Shown: positions 16,161-24,982 of the stretch, piece after piece
Layout: the number at the start of each line of letters is the position of its first letter
Numbering within the stretch: position 1 is the first letter of the stretch
DNA from: Fictibacillus sp. FJAT-27399
GTDB taxonomy: Bacteria; Bacillota; Bacilli; Bacillales; Fictibacillaceae
NCBI RefSeq assembly: GCF_001510655.1
Contig: NZ_LMVC01000002.1
Location: 1,656,388 to 1,720,387 of the forward strand
Reading direction: 5' to 3'
Length of the DNA: 64,000 nucleotides
Position numbers and translations under genes: made by a program
The notes under the pieces: generated by a model
Told to the model about the DNA's origin: nothing
Database searches by the model: none
What the model saw: only the letters and a program-made list of their open reading frames with translations

Positions 16161-16988
16161 CTATTCTTTTACGGCTCCGGATGTAAGGCCGGAAACAATT
16201 CTGCGCTGGAACAACAGAACCATGATAACGAGCGGAACAGTAACAATAACCGTTGCTGCTGTTATGTCGCCCCAAGGTACGGTGAACTGCCCTTCAAACA
16301 TTGCAATCCCGACTGGAACTGTTTTTAATTTATCATCGGTATTGATGGTTAAGGCGAACAGGAATTCATTCCACGCTGCGATAAATACGAGAATGGCTGT
16401 TGTAAAGATTCCCGGTACAGCCAGCGGCAGTATAACTTTCCAGTACGTCTGCATCAAGGTTGCTCCATCCATCTTTGCTGCTTCCTCCAGATCAAACGGG
16501 ATCTTGCGGAAGAAGGTAACCAGAATCCAGATCGACAGCGGAAGCGTAACCGTTGTATAGGGAATGATCAAACCTAAGTAGCTGTTGGTCAATCCAATAT
16601 TCTTCAACAGAATGTATATCGGTGAAATGGTAGCGATCTGCGGGAACATGGATACCGAGAGCACCAGCCCCAAAATGACTGTCTTCCCTTTAAATTGCAG
16701 CCTCGCGATCGCGTAAGCTGTGAATGATGCGATTAAAACTGTATACACCGTCGTAACACCCGAAACAACGAAGCTGTTCCATAAGTATTTAAGAAACGGA
16801 TAGTTAGTGAATACAGACACATAGTTTTTAAAAGTAGGATGGTCTGTAAACGGATGGAACGCCTTATCCCCAAACAGCTCTGAAACTGGCTTAATCGAGC
16901 TTAACAGCATCCATAAGAACGGGAACATGACGAAAAACACAAAGATTGCAAGAAAGATATAAAACAGCGGTCCTGCTTTTTTATTCAC
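16161..16988 (-). CDS. Carbohydrate ABC transporter permease, MalG-like
   Basis: The 275-residue inner-membrane permease has six predicted membrane segments and the EAA loop LEEAAKMDGATLMQTYWKVILPLA that docks the ATPase. It is typical of the MalG branch (CUT1 family). The start is GTG at 16988, behind AAGGAG with suitable spacing. It is the last gene of the operon lacI, receptor, MalF-like, MalG-like. No ATPase gene is present, so it probably uses a shared MsmX-type ATPase encoded elsewhere. Confidence 0.93.
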   Translation of the reverse strand: MNKKAGPLFYIFLAIFVFFVMFPFLWMLLSSIKPVSELFGDKAFHPFTDHPTFKNYVSVFTNYPFLKYLWNSFVVSGVTTVYTVLIASFTAYAIARLQFKGKTVILGLVLSVSMFPQIATISPIYILLKNIGLTNSYLGLIIPYTTVTLPLSIWILVTFFRKIPFDLEEAAKMDGATLMQTYWKVILPLAVPGIFTTAILVFIAAWNEFLFALTINTDDKLKTVPVGIAMFEGQFTVPWGDITAATVIVTVPLVIMVLLFQRRIVSGLTSGAVKE

Positions 16989-17018
16989 GAATTCTCACTC
17001 CTTTTTACAGTAACTGCC

Positions 17019-18356
17019 CTACTTGTCGTTTAACAGCTCACGGCCAAGAAACTTGATGAAAATCATGGAAATGACGGCAACACAGACAAAGACGATAACC
17101 GACAGTGCTGAACCGTCCCCGAAATTGGTCTGTTCGAACATTCTTTTGTACGCCAGGATCGATATCGTTTCCGTTGAGTTGGCAGGACCTCCGCCTGTCA
17201 GTACATAAACAAGGTCAAATACCCGGAAAGCATCGAGTGTTCTGAACAGCAGGGCTACCAGAATACTGGATTTCAACAAAGGCAGTGTAATGGTCGTGAA
17301 CTGCTTCCATTTGGTCGCTCCATCAATGGACGCGGCCTCGTAGAGTGAAGATGAGATTGTCTGCAGGCCGGCTAAGAGCAATAACGCCATATATGGAGTC
17401 GTTTTCCAGACATCCGTAAAAATAATAGAGAACATGGCTCCGATATTGCTTGTCAGGAGATCCGTCGCATTATCAACGAGTCCGATTTTTTCAAAAATCT
17501 TAGCGACAATCCCATTCTGGCCATCATATAAGAACTGCCACATTTTCGCAGAAACGGCGGTTGGAATTGCCCATGGAATGAGGATCGTCGCCCTGACCAG
17601 ACCTCTTCCAAAGAAAGCTTTATTGATCAATACAGCAATCGCAAGTCCAAGTACCAGTTCTATAAAAACGGAAATGATGGTAAACGCGCTTGTATTCCAA
17701 ATCGCCATCCACATCCGCTTATCCGTCAGATTGCTCTTGTAATGGTCAAATCCGATAAAGTTAGGCTTGATTACCGCTTCGTTCAGGGAAGAAGACAATC
17801 CGAGAGCATCGTCTTCATTCTTAAGCCCCTTAAGGTCCTTTACTTGTGTGGAAACTTTATGAAGCGTCTTATCGAGCTTCATAGCATCAGCTTTATCAAC
17901 CTTTACCGAGCTTAGATCCTCACTTACCGGCTCCATGTTCGTCAGCTTGTCATCGACTTGCTCATATTTTTTCTTAACGGCAGCATCACTTTGTATGCCT
18001 GTATCAACATCTTTTAGCTCTTTAATCAATCCATTTAGCGTATCAGCCGTTGACCCCTCTGCTTTCCCTGCCTCGTCTTCGAGTGTACTGATCAGAAAAG
18101 GGTAACTGTTTAAATACTTTTCAAGGTCAATATGGTAACTCAAGTTTACTTCGGATTTTGTCGGGTTATTTAACCTGAGGTCAAACAGGCTGTAATAAAA
18201 CGATTGAAGTACGGGCCATACTGCGATAAGAAGAATTAAAATCAAAGATGGGGCAACAAGCGTATAGCCCAATCTGCTTTCAGACGCTTTTCGTTTTTTT
18301 CCTGAAGAAGGCTTTACCTGCTTTGGCTGTTTCTCTGGATTTAGCTTTACTTCCAC
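17019..18356 (-). CDS. Carbohydrate ABC transporter permease, MalF-like, with large extracellular insert
   Basis: The 445-residue MalF-type permease is about 140 residues longer than usual Firmicute CUT1 permeases. The first membrane segment is near residues 30-52. A long polar, lysine- and glutamate-rich insert follows at about 65-200, and five more membrane segments end the protein. The insert's position matches the P2 loop of enterobacterial MalF. The EAA loop reads YEAASIDGATKWKQFTTITLPLLK-type and is intact. The start is GTG at 18356, behind AAGGAG. Partner genes are the receptor upstream and the MalG-like permease 30 bases downstream. Confidence 0.92.
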   Translation of the reverse strand: MEVKLNPEKQPKQVKPSSGKKRKASESRLGYTLVAPSLILILLIAVWPVLQSFYYSLFDLRLNNPTKSEVNLSYHIDLEKYLNSYPFLISTLEDEAGKAEGSTADTLNGLIKELKDVDTGIQSDAAVKKKYEQVDDKLTNMEPVSEDLSSVKVDKADAMKLDKTLHKVSTQVKDLKGLKNEDDALGLSSSLNEAVIKPNFIGFDHYKSNLTDKRMWMAIWNTSAFTIISVFIELVLGLAIAVLINKAFFGRGLVRATILIPWAIPTAVSAKMWQFLYDGQNGIVAKIFEKIGLVDNATDLLTSNIGAMFSIIFTDVWKTTPYMALLLLAGLQTISSSLYEAASIDGATKWKQFTTITLPLLKSSILVALLFRTLDAFRVFDLVYVLTGGGPANSTETISILAYKRMFEQTNFGDGSALSVIVFVCVAVISMIFIKFLGRELLNDK

Positions 18357-18500
18357 GTTTGTCCACTCCTTACATAACGAATGCCATCGATGGACTGGCG
18401 AAGCAACAGTCCATCCATTTCATTCTGGAATCGATACCACTAATAATTTTGCATAAGCCTCCATATACATGAAGGCTTATGCATTTACTTGTCGAGTCTA

Positions 18501-19799
18501 TTACTTTTCAAGCTTTGCAGAGATTTCTTTTTGCATGTTTTTCGCTGCTTGTTCCGGTGTGATTTCTTTAGCGATCGCTTTGGAAATCTGGATTTGGATG
18601 ATATCTGAGATCTCAGTGTAGTTCGGTGCTACCGGACGGGAAACCGCTGATTTAAGAGCGTTTACGAATCCTTCTTCTTTAAAGTAAGGATTTGCTTTTT
18701 GAACATCTGGATCGTCGAACAATTTGTTGAGCGTTGGAGCATGTCCGCCATTGATCGCATCAAGCTTCTGTCCTTCTTCACCCGCCATAAATTTAAGGAA
18801 TAACCAAGCTTCTTTCGGTACATCAGTATTCTTGTTGATACCCGCTTGCCATCCGCCAAGTGCAGCAGCAGGTCCTTTGTCACCAGCAGGAAGCGGTGCT
18901 ACGCCAATTTTGCCTACAATTTTAGATTGTGACTTATCATTAGCAAGAGCATATTGATACGGCCAGTTGCGGATGAACGCAGATTGTCCGTTAATGAACG
19001 CTGTATGGGACTCAGGCTCTGCGAATGTCGTTACGTTTTTAGGTACAACATCAGAAGTAGCAACTTCTACAAGTTTTTTGATCCCTTTTACAGCTTGTGG
19101 AGAATCTACGACAACTTCTCCTTTGTCATTGATGATCTCTCCGCCGTAAGAAGCGATAAATTCAACCGCGTTACATACAAGTCCTTCATATTGCTTTGCC
19201 TGCATCAAGTATCCGAACTTCGTGCCGCCTTTTCCTTTATCTGCTTTTGCCTGCTTCAAAAGATCATCCCACGTCTTCGGCGGTGATTTTACAAGGTCTG
19301 TACGGTAGAAAAGCATACCGGCATCAATGAACTTAGGAAGAGCCCATTGTTTTCCTTTAAATTTAGAAGCGCTTAATGCACCTTCGTTATACTCATCCAG
19401 CTTTACACCGTCTTTTTGAATGAAACGGTCAAGCGGCATAACGTAGCCAGCCTGCGCAAACTCTGCCGGCCACACAACATCCATATCAAAGACATCGATC
19501 TCATCAGATTTGGCGTTGAACGCTGTTACGTAAGCGTTATGCTGCTTTCCTGTGTCAGCAGGCATCTCACGAAATTTAACATCGATGTTCGGGTACTTCT
19601 TCTCGAACGCTGCTACCATCTTTTGCGTAGCATGTGTGTCATCTTTACCGCGGGCATAAATCAACTCGACCTTTTTCCCTTTGCTTCCAGAATCCTTTGA
19701 CTTTTCGTCTGTGCTCGCTTTGTTGTCACTGCACGCGGACAAAACGAGTGAAAGAGCGAGCGATGTTGTAATGACCTTTGAGATCTTTTTGATGTTCAT
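18501..19799 (-). CDS. Carbohydrate ABC transporter substrate-binding lipoprotein (CUT1 receptor)
   Basis: The 432-residue receptor has a lipoprotein signal ending LVLSAC (Cys23) and an extracellular solute-binding domain of family 1. Segments such as FEKKYPNIDVKFREMPAD, FDMDVVWPAEFAQAGYVMPL and GGWQAGINKNTDVPKEAWLF place it near trehalose/maltose-type receptors. The exact sugar cannot be read from sequence. I chose ATG at 19799; TTG at 19802 is also compatible with the GGGGG ribosome binding site. It lies 53 bases downstream of the lacI-type gene and is probably co-transcribed with it. Confidence 0.92.
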   Translation of the reverse strand: MNIKKISKVITTSLALSLVLSACSDNKASTDEKSKDSGSKGKKVELIYARGKDDTHATQKMVAAFEKKYPNIDVKFREMPADTGKQHNAYVTAFNAKSDEIDVFDMDVVWPAEFAQAGYVMPLDRFIQKDGVKLDEYNEGALSASKFKGKQWALPKFIDAGMLFYRTDLVKSPPKTWDDLLKQAKADKGKGGTKFGYLMQAKQYEGLVCNAVEFIASYGGEIINDKGEVVVDSPQAVKGIKKLVEVATSDVVPKNVTTFAEPESHTAFINGQSAFIRNWPYQYALANDKSQSKIVGKIGVAPLPAGDKGPAAALGGWQAGINKNTDVPKEAWLFLKFMAGEEGQKLDAINGGHAPTLNKLFDDPDVQKANPYFKEEGFVNALKSAVSRPVAPNYTEISDIIQIQISKAIAKEITPEQAAKNMQKEISAKLEK

Positions 19800-19834
19800 C
19801 AAGGTTATCCCCCTTTAATATAGTACGCGGACTG

Positions 19835-19856
19835 CTGATTCCATTAATGGAATCAG
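19835..19856. promoter_or_regulatory. Perfect 22-bp palindrome over the lacI-type stop codon
   Basis: CTGATTCCATT followed by its exact complement AATGGAATCAG spans the stop codon of the regulator (19853-19855), just ahead of the receptor gene. There is no T-run, so it is not a normal terminator. It could be an RNA stem for differential expression, or an operator. Confidence 0.5.
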
Positions 19857-20839
19857 GTAGACCGCCGTTTAACCAGTTTAAAATCAAGCTGTATTTCCTT
19901 TTTCTTGCTTGGCAGTTTCTTTTCTATCGTTTGAATCATTTGTTCCATTGCCCGCTTTGCAATTTCCTCTATCGGCTGCTCGATCGTCGTCAAACCGATC
20001 AAATCTGCAATTGGCTGGTCATCGAAACCTATGATCGCTAAATCATCCGGTACTCGCCATTGATGATTGACCGCTTCCTTCCAGATTCCTGCTGCTACTT
20101 CATCACTGCCGGTAAACACTGCCGTAGGAGGGTTCTGCATGCTTGCGATGGTTTGAAAAATTCGCTTTCCATCCTCTATGCTGTATGCACTTGTCAGGAA
20201 CCACTCATCGTTGAGAGGAAGCCCTGCCTCAGCCAATGCTTTCTTATAGCCTTTGTACCGGTCAGAAGCTACGCGCGATGCGGTGTTGTCCCCCGAGCAA
20301 TATCCAATTTTCGTATGGCCCTGCTCGATGAGATGCCGCGTCCCTATGTAACCGCCTTCAACTTGATTTAAATAAACGGTTGGTACAATAGCTTCATCAT
20401 TGTATTCATTGCATAGCATGATCGGCCCAAAGTTCATATACGGTTCAATGTCACTCCATTCATTCTCGATGGACGTGAGGATCAACCCGTCTACTTGCTT
20501 CGTTTTCAGCAATTCAAGATAATTGATCTCCTGATTGCGGCTGTAGCTCGTCTGGCAGAGAATAAGCTGGTATCCTTTATCGGACGCATAGTTTCCCATG
20601 ACCTCAACCATTTGGCTGAAGAAGGGATTTGTGATCCTTGGGACATAAACGGCAATGGTTTCAGTCTGCTGCTTTCTTAGCCGGCGTGCAGAAGAATTAG
20701 GTACATAATTTAACTCTTCCATCGCATTCATAACGAGTCTTTTCTTTTCATCCGTAACATATGGATGCTGATTGATTACTCTGGAGACTGTTGTTCTCGA
20801 TAATCCGGCCAGCTTTGCTACATCTTGAATAGTCGCCAT
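19853..20839 (-). CDS. LacI family transcriptional regulator of the sugar ABC operon
   Basis: The 328-residue regulator has an N-terminal helix-turn-helix and hinge (TIQDVAKLAGLSRTTVSRVI, residues 3-22) and a periplasmic-binding-protein-like effector domain from about residue 60. ATG at 20839 has GAAGGAG upstream. It is first in the operon with the receptor and two permeases, and two operator-like palindromes sit between its promoter and its start. The simplest reading is an autoregulated repressor released by the transported sugar. The effector is unknown. Confidence 0.93.
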   Translation of the reverse strand: MATIQDVAKLAGLSRTTVSRVINQHPYVTDEKKRLVMNAMEELNYVPNSSARRLRKQQTETIAVYVPRITNPFFSQMVEVMGNYASDKGYQLILCQTSYSRNQEINYLELLKTKQVDGLILTSIENEWSDIEPYMNFGPIMLCNEYNDEAIVPTVYLNQVEGGYIGTRHLIEQGHTKIGYCSGDNTASRVASDRYKGYKKALAEAGLPLNDEWFLTSAYSIEDGKRIFQTIASMQNPPTAVFTGSDEVAAGIWKEAVNHQWRVPDDLAIIGFDDQPIADLIGLTTIEQPIEEIAKRAMEQMIQTIEKKLPSKKKEIQLDFKLVKRRST

Positions 20840-20863
20840 TGCGTTTCTCCTTCATTTCTCACT

Positions 20864-20892
20864 ATGAAATCGAAATCATGAAATCGTTTTCA
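20864..20892 (-). promoter_or_regulatory. Tandem LacI/CcpA-type operators
   Basis: Two 15-bp sites, ATGAAATCGAAATCA (20864-20878) and ATGAAATCGTTTTCA (20878-20892), share one base and both fit the cre consensus WTGNAANCGNWNNCW. They lie just downstream of the promoter of the lacI-type gene. They could bind its own product, CcpA, or both. Confidence 0.7.
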
Positions 20893-20899
20893 TAAATTG

Positions 20900-20928
20900 A
20901 GTATAGGTGAAACTTCCTAGAAGGTCAA
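20900..20928 (-). promoter_or_regulatory. Sigma-A promoter of the lacI-sugar ABC operon
   Basis: On the minus strand, TTGACC (20923-20928) and TATACT (20900-20905) are 17 bases apart. Transcription would start in the operator region, which is ideal for repression. Confidence 0.72.
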
Positions 20929-21073
20929 TAAGTTTTCTAAAAATTTTTATAATAGTTTACATTAAAAGTTTTATTCATCGCATTCTCCCCTTTCAGAAGG
21001 TATAATCTAGTTAACATCAGGAAAACGATAAAGAGATCTAATAGGATATAAAAAAAGGGGGAACGAACTCTCA

Positions 21074-21796
21074 ATGATCAAAGTACGAAACTTAAAAAAA
21101 TCCTTTGGGGATTTAGAAGTGTTAAAAGATATAAACTCTGAAATCAAGGAACAGGAAGTAGTCTGCGTGATCGGTCCGTCCGGTTCAGGGAAAAGCACGT
21201 TTCTCCGCTGTTTAAATAAGCTAGAGGATATCACTGGCGGAGAAGTAGTGGTGAATGGCTATAATCTTGTTGATCCGAAGGTAAACATTAACCTTGTACG
21301 CCAGGATGTTGGTATGGTGTTTCAGCAGTTCAACCTCTTTCCACATAAATCCGTTCTGGAAAACGTGACGCTTGGGCCTATAAAAGTACGGGGAATGGAA
21401 CCAGCGAAAGCTAAAGAAAAAGCTCTCGCTCTTCTATCCAAAGTTGGCTTGAATGACAAAGCAGACAGTTACCCGGGACAGTTATCCGGAGGACAAAAAC
21501 AGCGTGTAGCCATCGCCCGCGCACTGGCTATGGATCCTAAGATCATGCTCTTTGACGAACCCACTTCAGCACTGGATCCCGAAATGGTTGGTGAAGTGCT
21601 CGAAGTGATGAAACAGCTTGCGAAGGAAGGAATGACGATGGTCGTTGTTACCCACGAAATGGGCTTTGCCCGTGAGGTCGGTGACCGTGTCATCTTCATG
21701 GATGGCGGCTATATCGTTGAAGAGAACATTCCGTCTGAAATATTCGGAAACCCGCAGCATGAGAGGACAAAATCCTTTTTAAGCAAGGTTCTATAG
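21074..21796 (+). CDS. Amino-acid ABC transporter ATP-binding protein, GlnQ-like (orphan)
   Basis: The 240-residue ATPase has Walker [10 protein letters not shown], signature [15 protein letters not shown], Walker [14 protein letters not shown] and the switch His in [12 protein letters not shown]. It matches polar amino acid ATPases of the GlnQ/HisP group closely. ATG at 21074 follows GGGGGAACG. No permease or receptor gene accompanies it: it has a TATAAT element at 21001, a strong terminator directly behind, and unrelated genes on both sides. It must energise a membrane complex encoded elsewhere, or be a relic of a larger operon. Confidence 0.92.
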   Translation: MIKVRNLKKSFGDLEVLKDINSEIKEQEVVCVIGPSGSGKSTFLRCLNKLEDITGGEVVVNGYNLVDPKVNINLVRQDVGMVFQQFNLFPHKSVLENVTLGPIKVRGMEPAKAKEKALALLSKVGLNDKADSYPGQLSGGQKQRVAIARALAMDPKIMLFDEPTSALDPEMVGEVLEVMKQLAKEGMTMVVVTHEMGFAREVGDRVIFMDGGYIVEENIPSEIFGNPQHERTKSFLSKVL

Positions 21797-21797
21797 T

Positions 21798-21838
21798 CCA
21801 ATAAAAAAAGCCTGGCTTCGCCAGGCTTTTTTTATTGG
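21798..21838. terminator. Bidirectional terminator between the GlnQ-like and OpuC-like genes
   Basis: A perfect 19-bp stem (CCAATAAAAAAAGCCTGGC and its complement) has a 3-base loop and T-runs on both strands. Confidence 0.95.
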
Positions 21839-21842
21839 ATGT

Positions 21843-23399
21843 TTATTTAACTAACCCTTTTTTCTTAAGGAAATCCCTTGCCACATCCCCTGGTTCTTCC
21901 TTATCGATGTCCACTTTCGCGTTCATTTCTGCCATATCCTTTTCACTTATTTTTCCTGCCAGCTGATTAACAGTATCCTTCAGCTTCGGAAATTTTTTAA
22001 GTGTTTCTTGTCTGACAACCGGTGCCGCATAATAAGGCGGGAAGAATTTCTTATCATCTTTTAACAGCTTGAGATTATAGCGCGCAATCCTTCCATCAGT
22101 TGTAAAGGCAGCTATGGTATCTACTTTTCCAGCCTTTACCGCTCCATACATCAAATTGGGATCAAGGCTTTTTTTATCTTTAAAGTTAAAGTTATACACC
22201 TTTTGGAAACCGGGATAGCCATCCTCACGTTCATAAAATTCGGTTGGAGCGCCGAACGTGACTTGTGATGATTTGCCTGCAAGCTCAGAGGTTGTTTTCA
22301 CTCCAAGTTCTTTATACTTTTGAGGCTGTAGAGCAAGAGCATACGTATTCTGAAAACCAAGGGGCTCAAGCCAGTCCAGTTTATATTTCTTTTTGTATCC
22401 TTCTTTCACACGGTCATAGATTTGATCGGGAGTAAGATTGGGAGAATACTTTTCCTTAAGGATGGTAAGCAGTCCAGTCCCTGTATACTCTACGTACATG
22501 TCGATATCACCCTTTTTGATGGCCTGGGTCAATATCGGGGTTTCTCCGAGCCCTTCTCCTACGTCTACTTTATAGTCTGTTTTTGCTTCTACATATTCCG
22601 CGATAACATAAGGAAGGATATACTGCTCTGTCCATTTCTTCCCTGAAATCTTAATCGTATCGTCTGATGTACCGCTCCTTATGGCGAAAAACAGAAGCAG
22701 CGCAGCGACGGGTATGAGAATAATAGACGCCTTCTTCCACGAAAACTTCCTTTTGCCGACCGGATTAGACGCGATTTCAATCCGCTTCAGAATATAATCG
22801 ATAACAAGCGCGAGCAGAGCAGCTGGTATAGCACCAGCAAGCACGAGCTCATTCCTGGTTGTTGAAAGCCCCCTGTAGATCAGGTCACCGAGTCCGCCAG
22901 CACCAATAAAGGCCGCCAATGTGGCTACCCCGATCGTTAACACTGTGGCGGTGCGCAAGCCTGCCATAATAATAGGAAGGGCAAGCGGGAGTTCGATCAT
23001 TCTTAAAATTTGATTCTTCGTCATCCCCATTCCCCGGCCCGCTTCAACCGCAGACTGATCCACTCCTGTAATGCCAGTATATGTATTTCTTAAAATGGGA
23101 AGCAGTGCATACACAGTCAATGCAATAATGGCAGTTGTGCTTCCGATGCCAAAGAGCGGAAGCAAAAATCCGAATAATGCTAAGCTTGGAATCGTCTGAA
23201 AGATAGCTGTTACACCGATTACAGGCTCCGCAATTCTAGCTCTTCTTGAAATATAAATGCCTAGTGGTATGGCAATCGCAGCTGCGATAAGGATCGACAC
23301 AAGAGAAAGAAATAAATGCTGCTGCAGCCCTTCCAGAATGTCCGGCCACCTCGTTTTAAACGTATCCACAAGTGTTGAGAAAAAGTTTTTATTGTTCAT
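21843..23399 (-). CDS. Osmolyte/quaternary amine ABC transporter, fused permease and substrate-binding protein (OpuC/OpuB type)
   Basis: The 518-residue fusion has permease membrane segments in residues about 25-215, with the loop SAVEAGRGMGMTKNQILRMIELPLALP, and an OpuAC-type binding domain from about residue 245. The latter includes KISGKKWTEQYILPYVIAEY and YVEYTGTGLL. In B. subtilis OpuB/OpuC the permease and receptor are separate; fused forms are common in other Firmicutes. It imports compatible solutes such as glycine betaine, carnitine or choline; the exact one is unknown. ATG at 23399 overlaps the ATPase gene by 11 bases, with GAAGGAGGG inside it. Confidence 0.92.
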   Translation of the reverse strand: MNNKNFFSTLVDTFKTRWPDILEGLQQHLFLSLVSILIAAAIAIPLGIYISRRARIAEPVIGVTAIFQTIPSLALFGFLLPLFGIGSTTAIIALTVYALLPILRNTYTGITGVDQSAVEAGRGMGMTKNQILRMIELPLALPIIMAGLRTATVLTIGVATLAAFIGAGGLGDLIYRGLSTTRNELVLAGAIPAALLALVIDYILKRIEIASNPVGKRKFSWKKASIILIPVAALLLFFAIRSGTSDDTIKISGKKWTEQYILPYVIAEYVEAKTDYKVDVGEGLGETPILTQAIKKGDIDMYVEYTGTGLLTILKEKYSPNLTPDQIYDRVKEGYKKKYKLDWLEPLGFQNTYALALQPQKYKELGVKTTSELAGKSSQVTFGAPTEFYEREDGYPGFQKVYNFNFKDKKSLDPNLMYGAVKAGKVDTIAAFTTDGRIARYNLKLLKDDKKFFPPYYAAPVVRQETLKKFPKLKDTVNQLAGKISEKDMAEMNAKVDIDKEEPGDVARDFLKKKGLVK

Positions 23400-24540
23400 C
23401 TAAAGACCCTCCTTCCTGTCTTGCGGAGGTCTTCATTCCTGCAAGGCCACGCATCATCGTGGATTGAGTAATCAAGCCTGCCAATTTTCCATTGTTCAAG
23501 ACCGGAATAAATGAAGCCCTTTTCTTGGCAAACACCTCAGCGACATCCGTATAGGGTGACTCCAGCTCTACGGCATGAAAGTCCTTGTCCATAATATCAC
23601 CAATCGTTTTGTCTTCCTCGTTATAAAACCGTTCCACCGCACCAATAGTTGCAATCCCAAGAAGCTGGTCTTCCGGATTGGTCACCATTAAGCTGTCTAC
23701 TTTATAGCGTTTCATCATCTTCAAAGCTTCCGCCAGTCCTCTTGAAGCCCTCGCAGTCACAACTTTATCAATCATGAGATCAGCTGCTGCCGGCTTATCG
23801 TTGCTTAAGTCTTCAAGCCTTTGTTCACCAATAAAGCCTTTGACAAAATCATCGGCTGGATGACGCAGGATTCTTTCCGGGGTATCAAACTGGACAATTC
23901 TGCCCTCGCGCATAATGGCGATACGATCAGCTATTTTTAACGCTTCATCCATGTCATGGGTTACAAATACAATCGTTTTCTGGATAGTATCCTGAAGCTT
24001 GATCAGTTCGTCCTGAAGCTGCTCCCTGCTGATCGGATCCAGCGCACTGAACGGTTCATCCATTAAAATAACAGGTGGTTCTGCGGCAAGAGCCCGGATG
24101 ACGCCTATTCTCTGCTGCTGTCCGCCGCTTAGCTCGGAAGGGTATCTGTCTTTGAACGTTTCTGGGTCAAGTCCGACCAAGTTCAGCAATTCATCAATTT
24201 TATGATCATACTTGTCTTTCTTCCAGCCTTTCAGCCTTGGTACGAGGGAGATGTTTTCACCGATTGTCATATGGGGCAATAAGCCGATCTGCTGAATCAC
24301 GTATCCTATATTTCGGCGAAGCTTAACTGGATCTTTTTCAGAAATATCTTCACCGTCAATTAGAATGGTTCCTCCTGTCGGTTCAATCAGGCGGTTAATC
24401 ATCTTCATTGTTGTCGTCTTTCCGCAGCCGCTCGGCCCGATTAATGCAATCAATTCTCCTTTCTTAATATGAAAATCAATGTTTTTAAGGGCTTCAAAGC
24501 CATCAGGGTACTTCTTTGCCACGTTTTTAAATGTGATCAA
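23389..24540 (-). CDS. Osmolyte ABC transporter ATP-binding protein with CBS domains, OpuCA-like
   Basis: The 383-residue ATPase has Walker A GPSGCGKTT, signature LSGGQQQRIGVIRAL and Walker B VILMDEPFSALDP, and a C-terminal tandem CBS pair from about residue 250 (KVVTARASRGLAEALKMM, then FHAVELESPYTDVAEVFAK). In OpuA-type systems the CBS pair senses ionic strength or c-di-AMP. The start is TTG at 24540 behind TAGGAG with 7-base spacing. It is first of a two-gene operon with the fused permease-receptor. Confidence 0.92.
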   Translation of the reverse strand: MITFKNVAKKYPDGFEALKNIDFHIKKGELIALIGPSGCGKTTTMKMINRLIEPTGGTILIDGEDISEKDPVKLRRNIGYVIQQIGLLPHMTIGENISLVPRLKGWKKDKYDHKIDELLNLVGLDPETFKDRYPSELSGGQQQRIGVIRALAAEPPVILMDEPFSALDPISREQLQDELIKLQDTIQKTIVFVTHDMDEALKIADRIAIMREGRIVQFDTPERILRHPADDFVKGFIGEQRLEDLSNDKPAAADLMIDKVVTARASRGLAEALKMMKRYKVDSLMVTNPEDQLLGIATIGAVERFYNEEDKTIGDIMDKDFHAVELESPYTDVAEVFAKKRASFIPVLNNGKLAGLITQSTMMRGLAGMKTSARQEGGSLDEQ

Positions 24541-24713
24541 GGTCTATCTCCTACTTTCTCTTTCCTTTTCTGTCACGGCATATTTTTATCATCATTCCTA
24601 TGTTTCCCTATTTGATCAAGCAAGAAACCAATTTAGCAAGCAAATTTAAGAAAAACTCTAGTAGTCTGTTAAGGACCGGCAAGTGCTGGAGCTAAACAAC
24701 GTTTTAAAGAAAA

Positions 24714-24935
24714 GGCTGTTTTCGTAACCTTTACTGCTCTTGGGAGTGGTTGATTTCCGTTTCAGGCTGCTCGCTTTCCGCGGGGCGTGCGGTGAGCCTC
24801 CTCGGCGCAGGCGTCTGCGGGTCTCACCTGTCCCGCTACTCCCGCAGGAGTCTCGCACCTTGCACTCCAATCAACTGATCAATGAAGTTTCTATACTTAA
24901 ATGCCCCCAAAGCAACAATCTTTTAGAAAAGAGCC
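24714..24935. repeat. GC-rich dispersed repeat, copy 2
   Basis: This 222-bp element has terminal inverted repeats GGCTGTTTT (24714-24722) and AAAAGAGCC (24927-24935), and the same core as copies 1 and 3, including CGCGGGGCGTGCGGTGAGCC and CCGCAGGAGTCTCGCACC. It lies between the yhgE terminator and the OpuC operon. Open frames across it are incidental. The remaining sequence at 24541-24713 is AT-rich and shows no gene. Confidence 0.87.
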
Positions 24936-24940
24936 ATAGC

Positions 24941-24976
24941 AAAAAAGCAGTCCCCTCATTAATAGATAGGACTGCC
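24941..24976 (-). terminator. Terminator of yhgE
   Basis: On the minus strand, GGCAGTCC pairs with GGACTGC around a 15-base loop and six T follow. Confidence 0.85.
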
Positions 24977-24982
24977 ATATTA

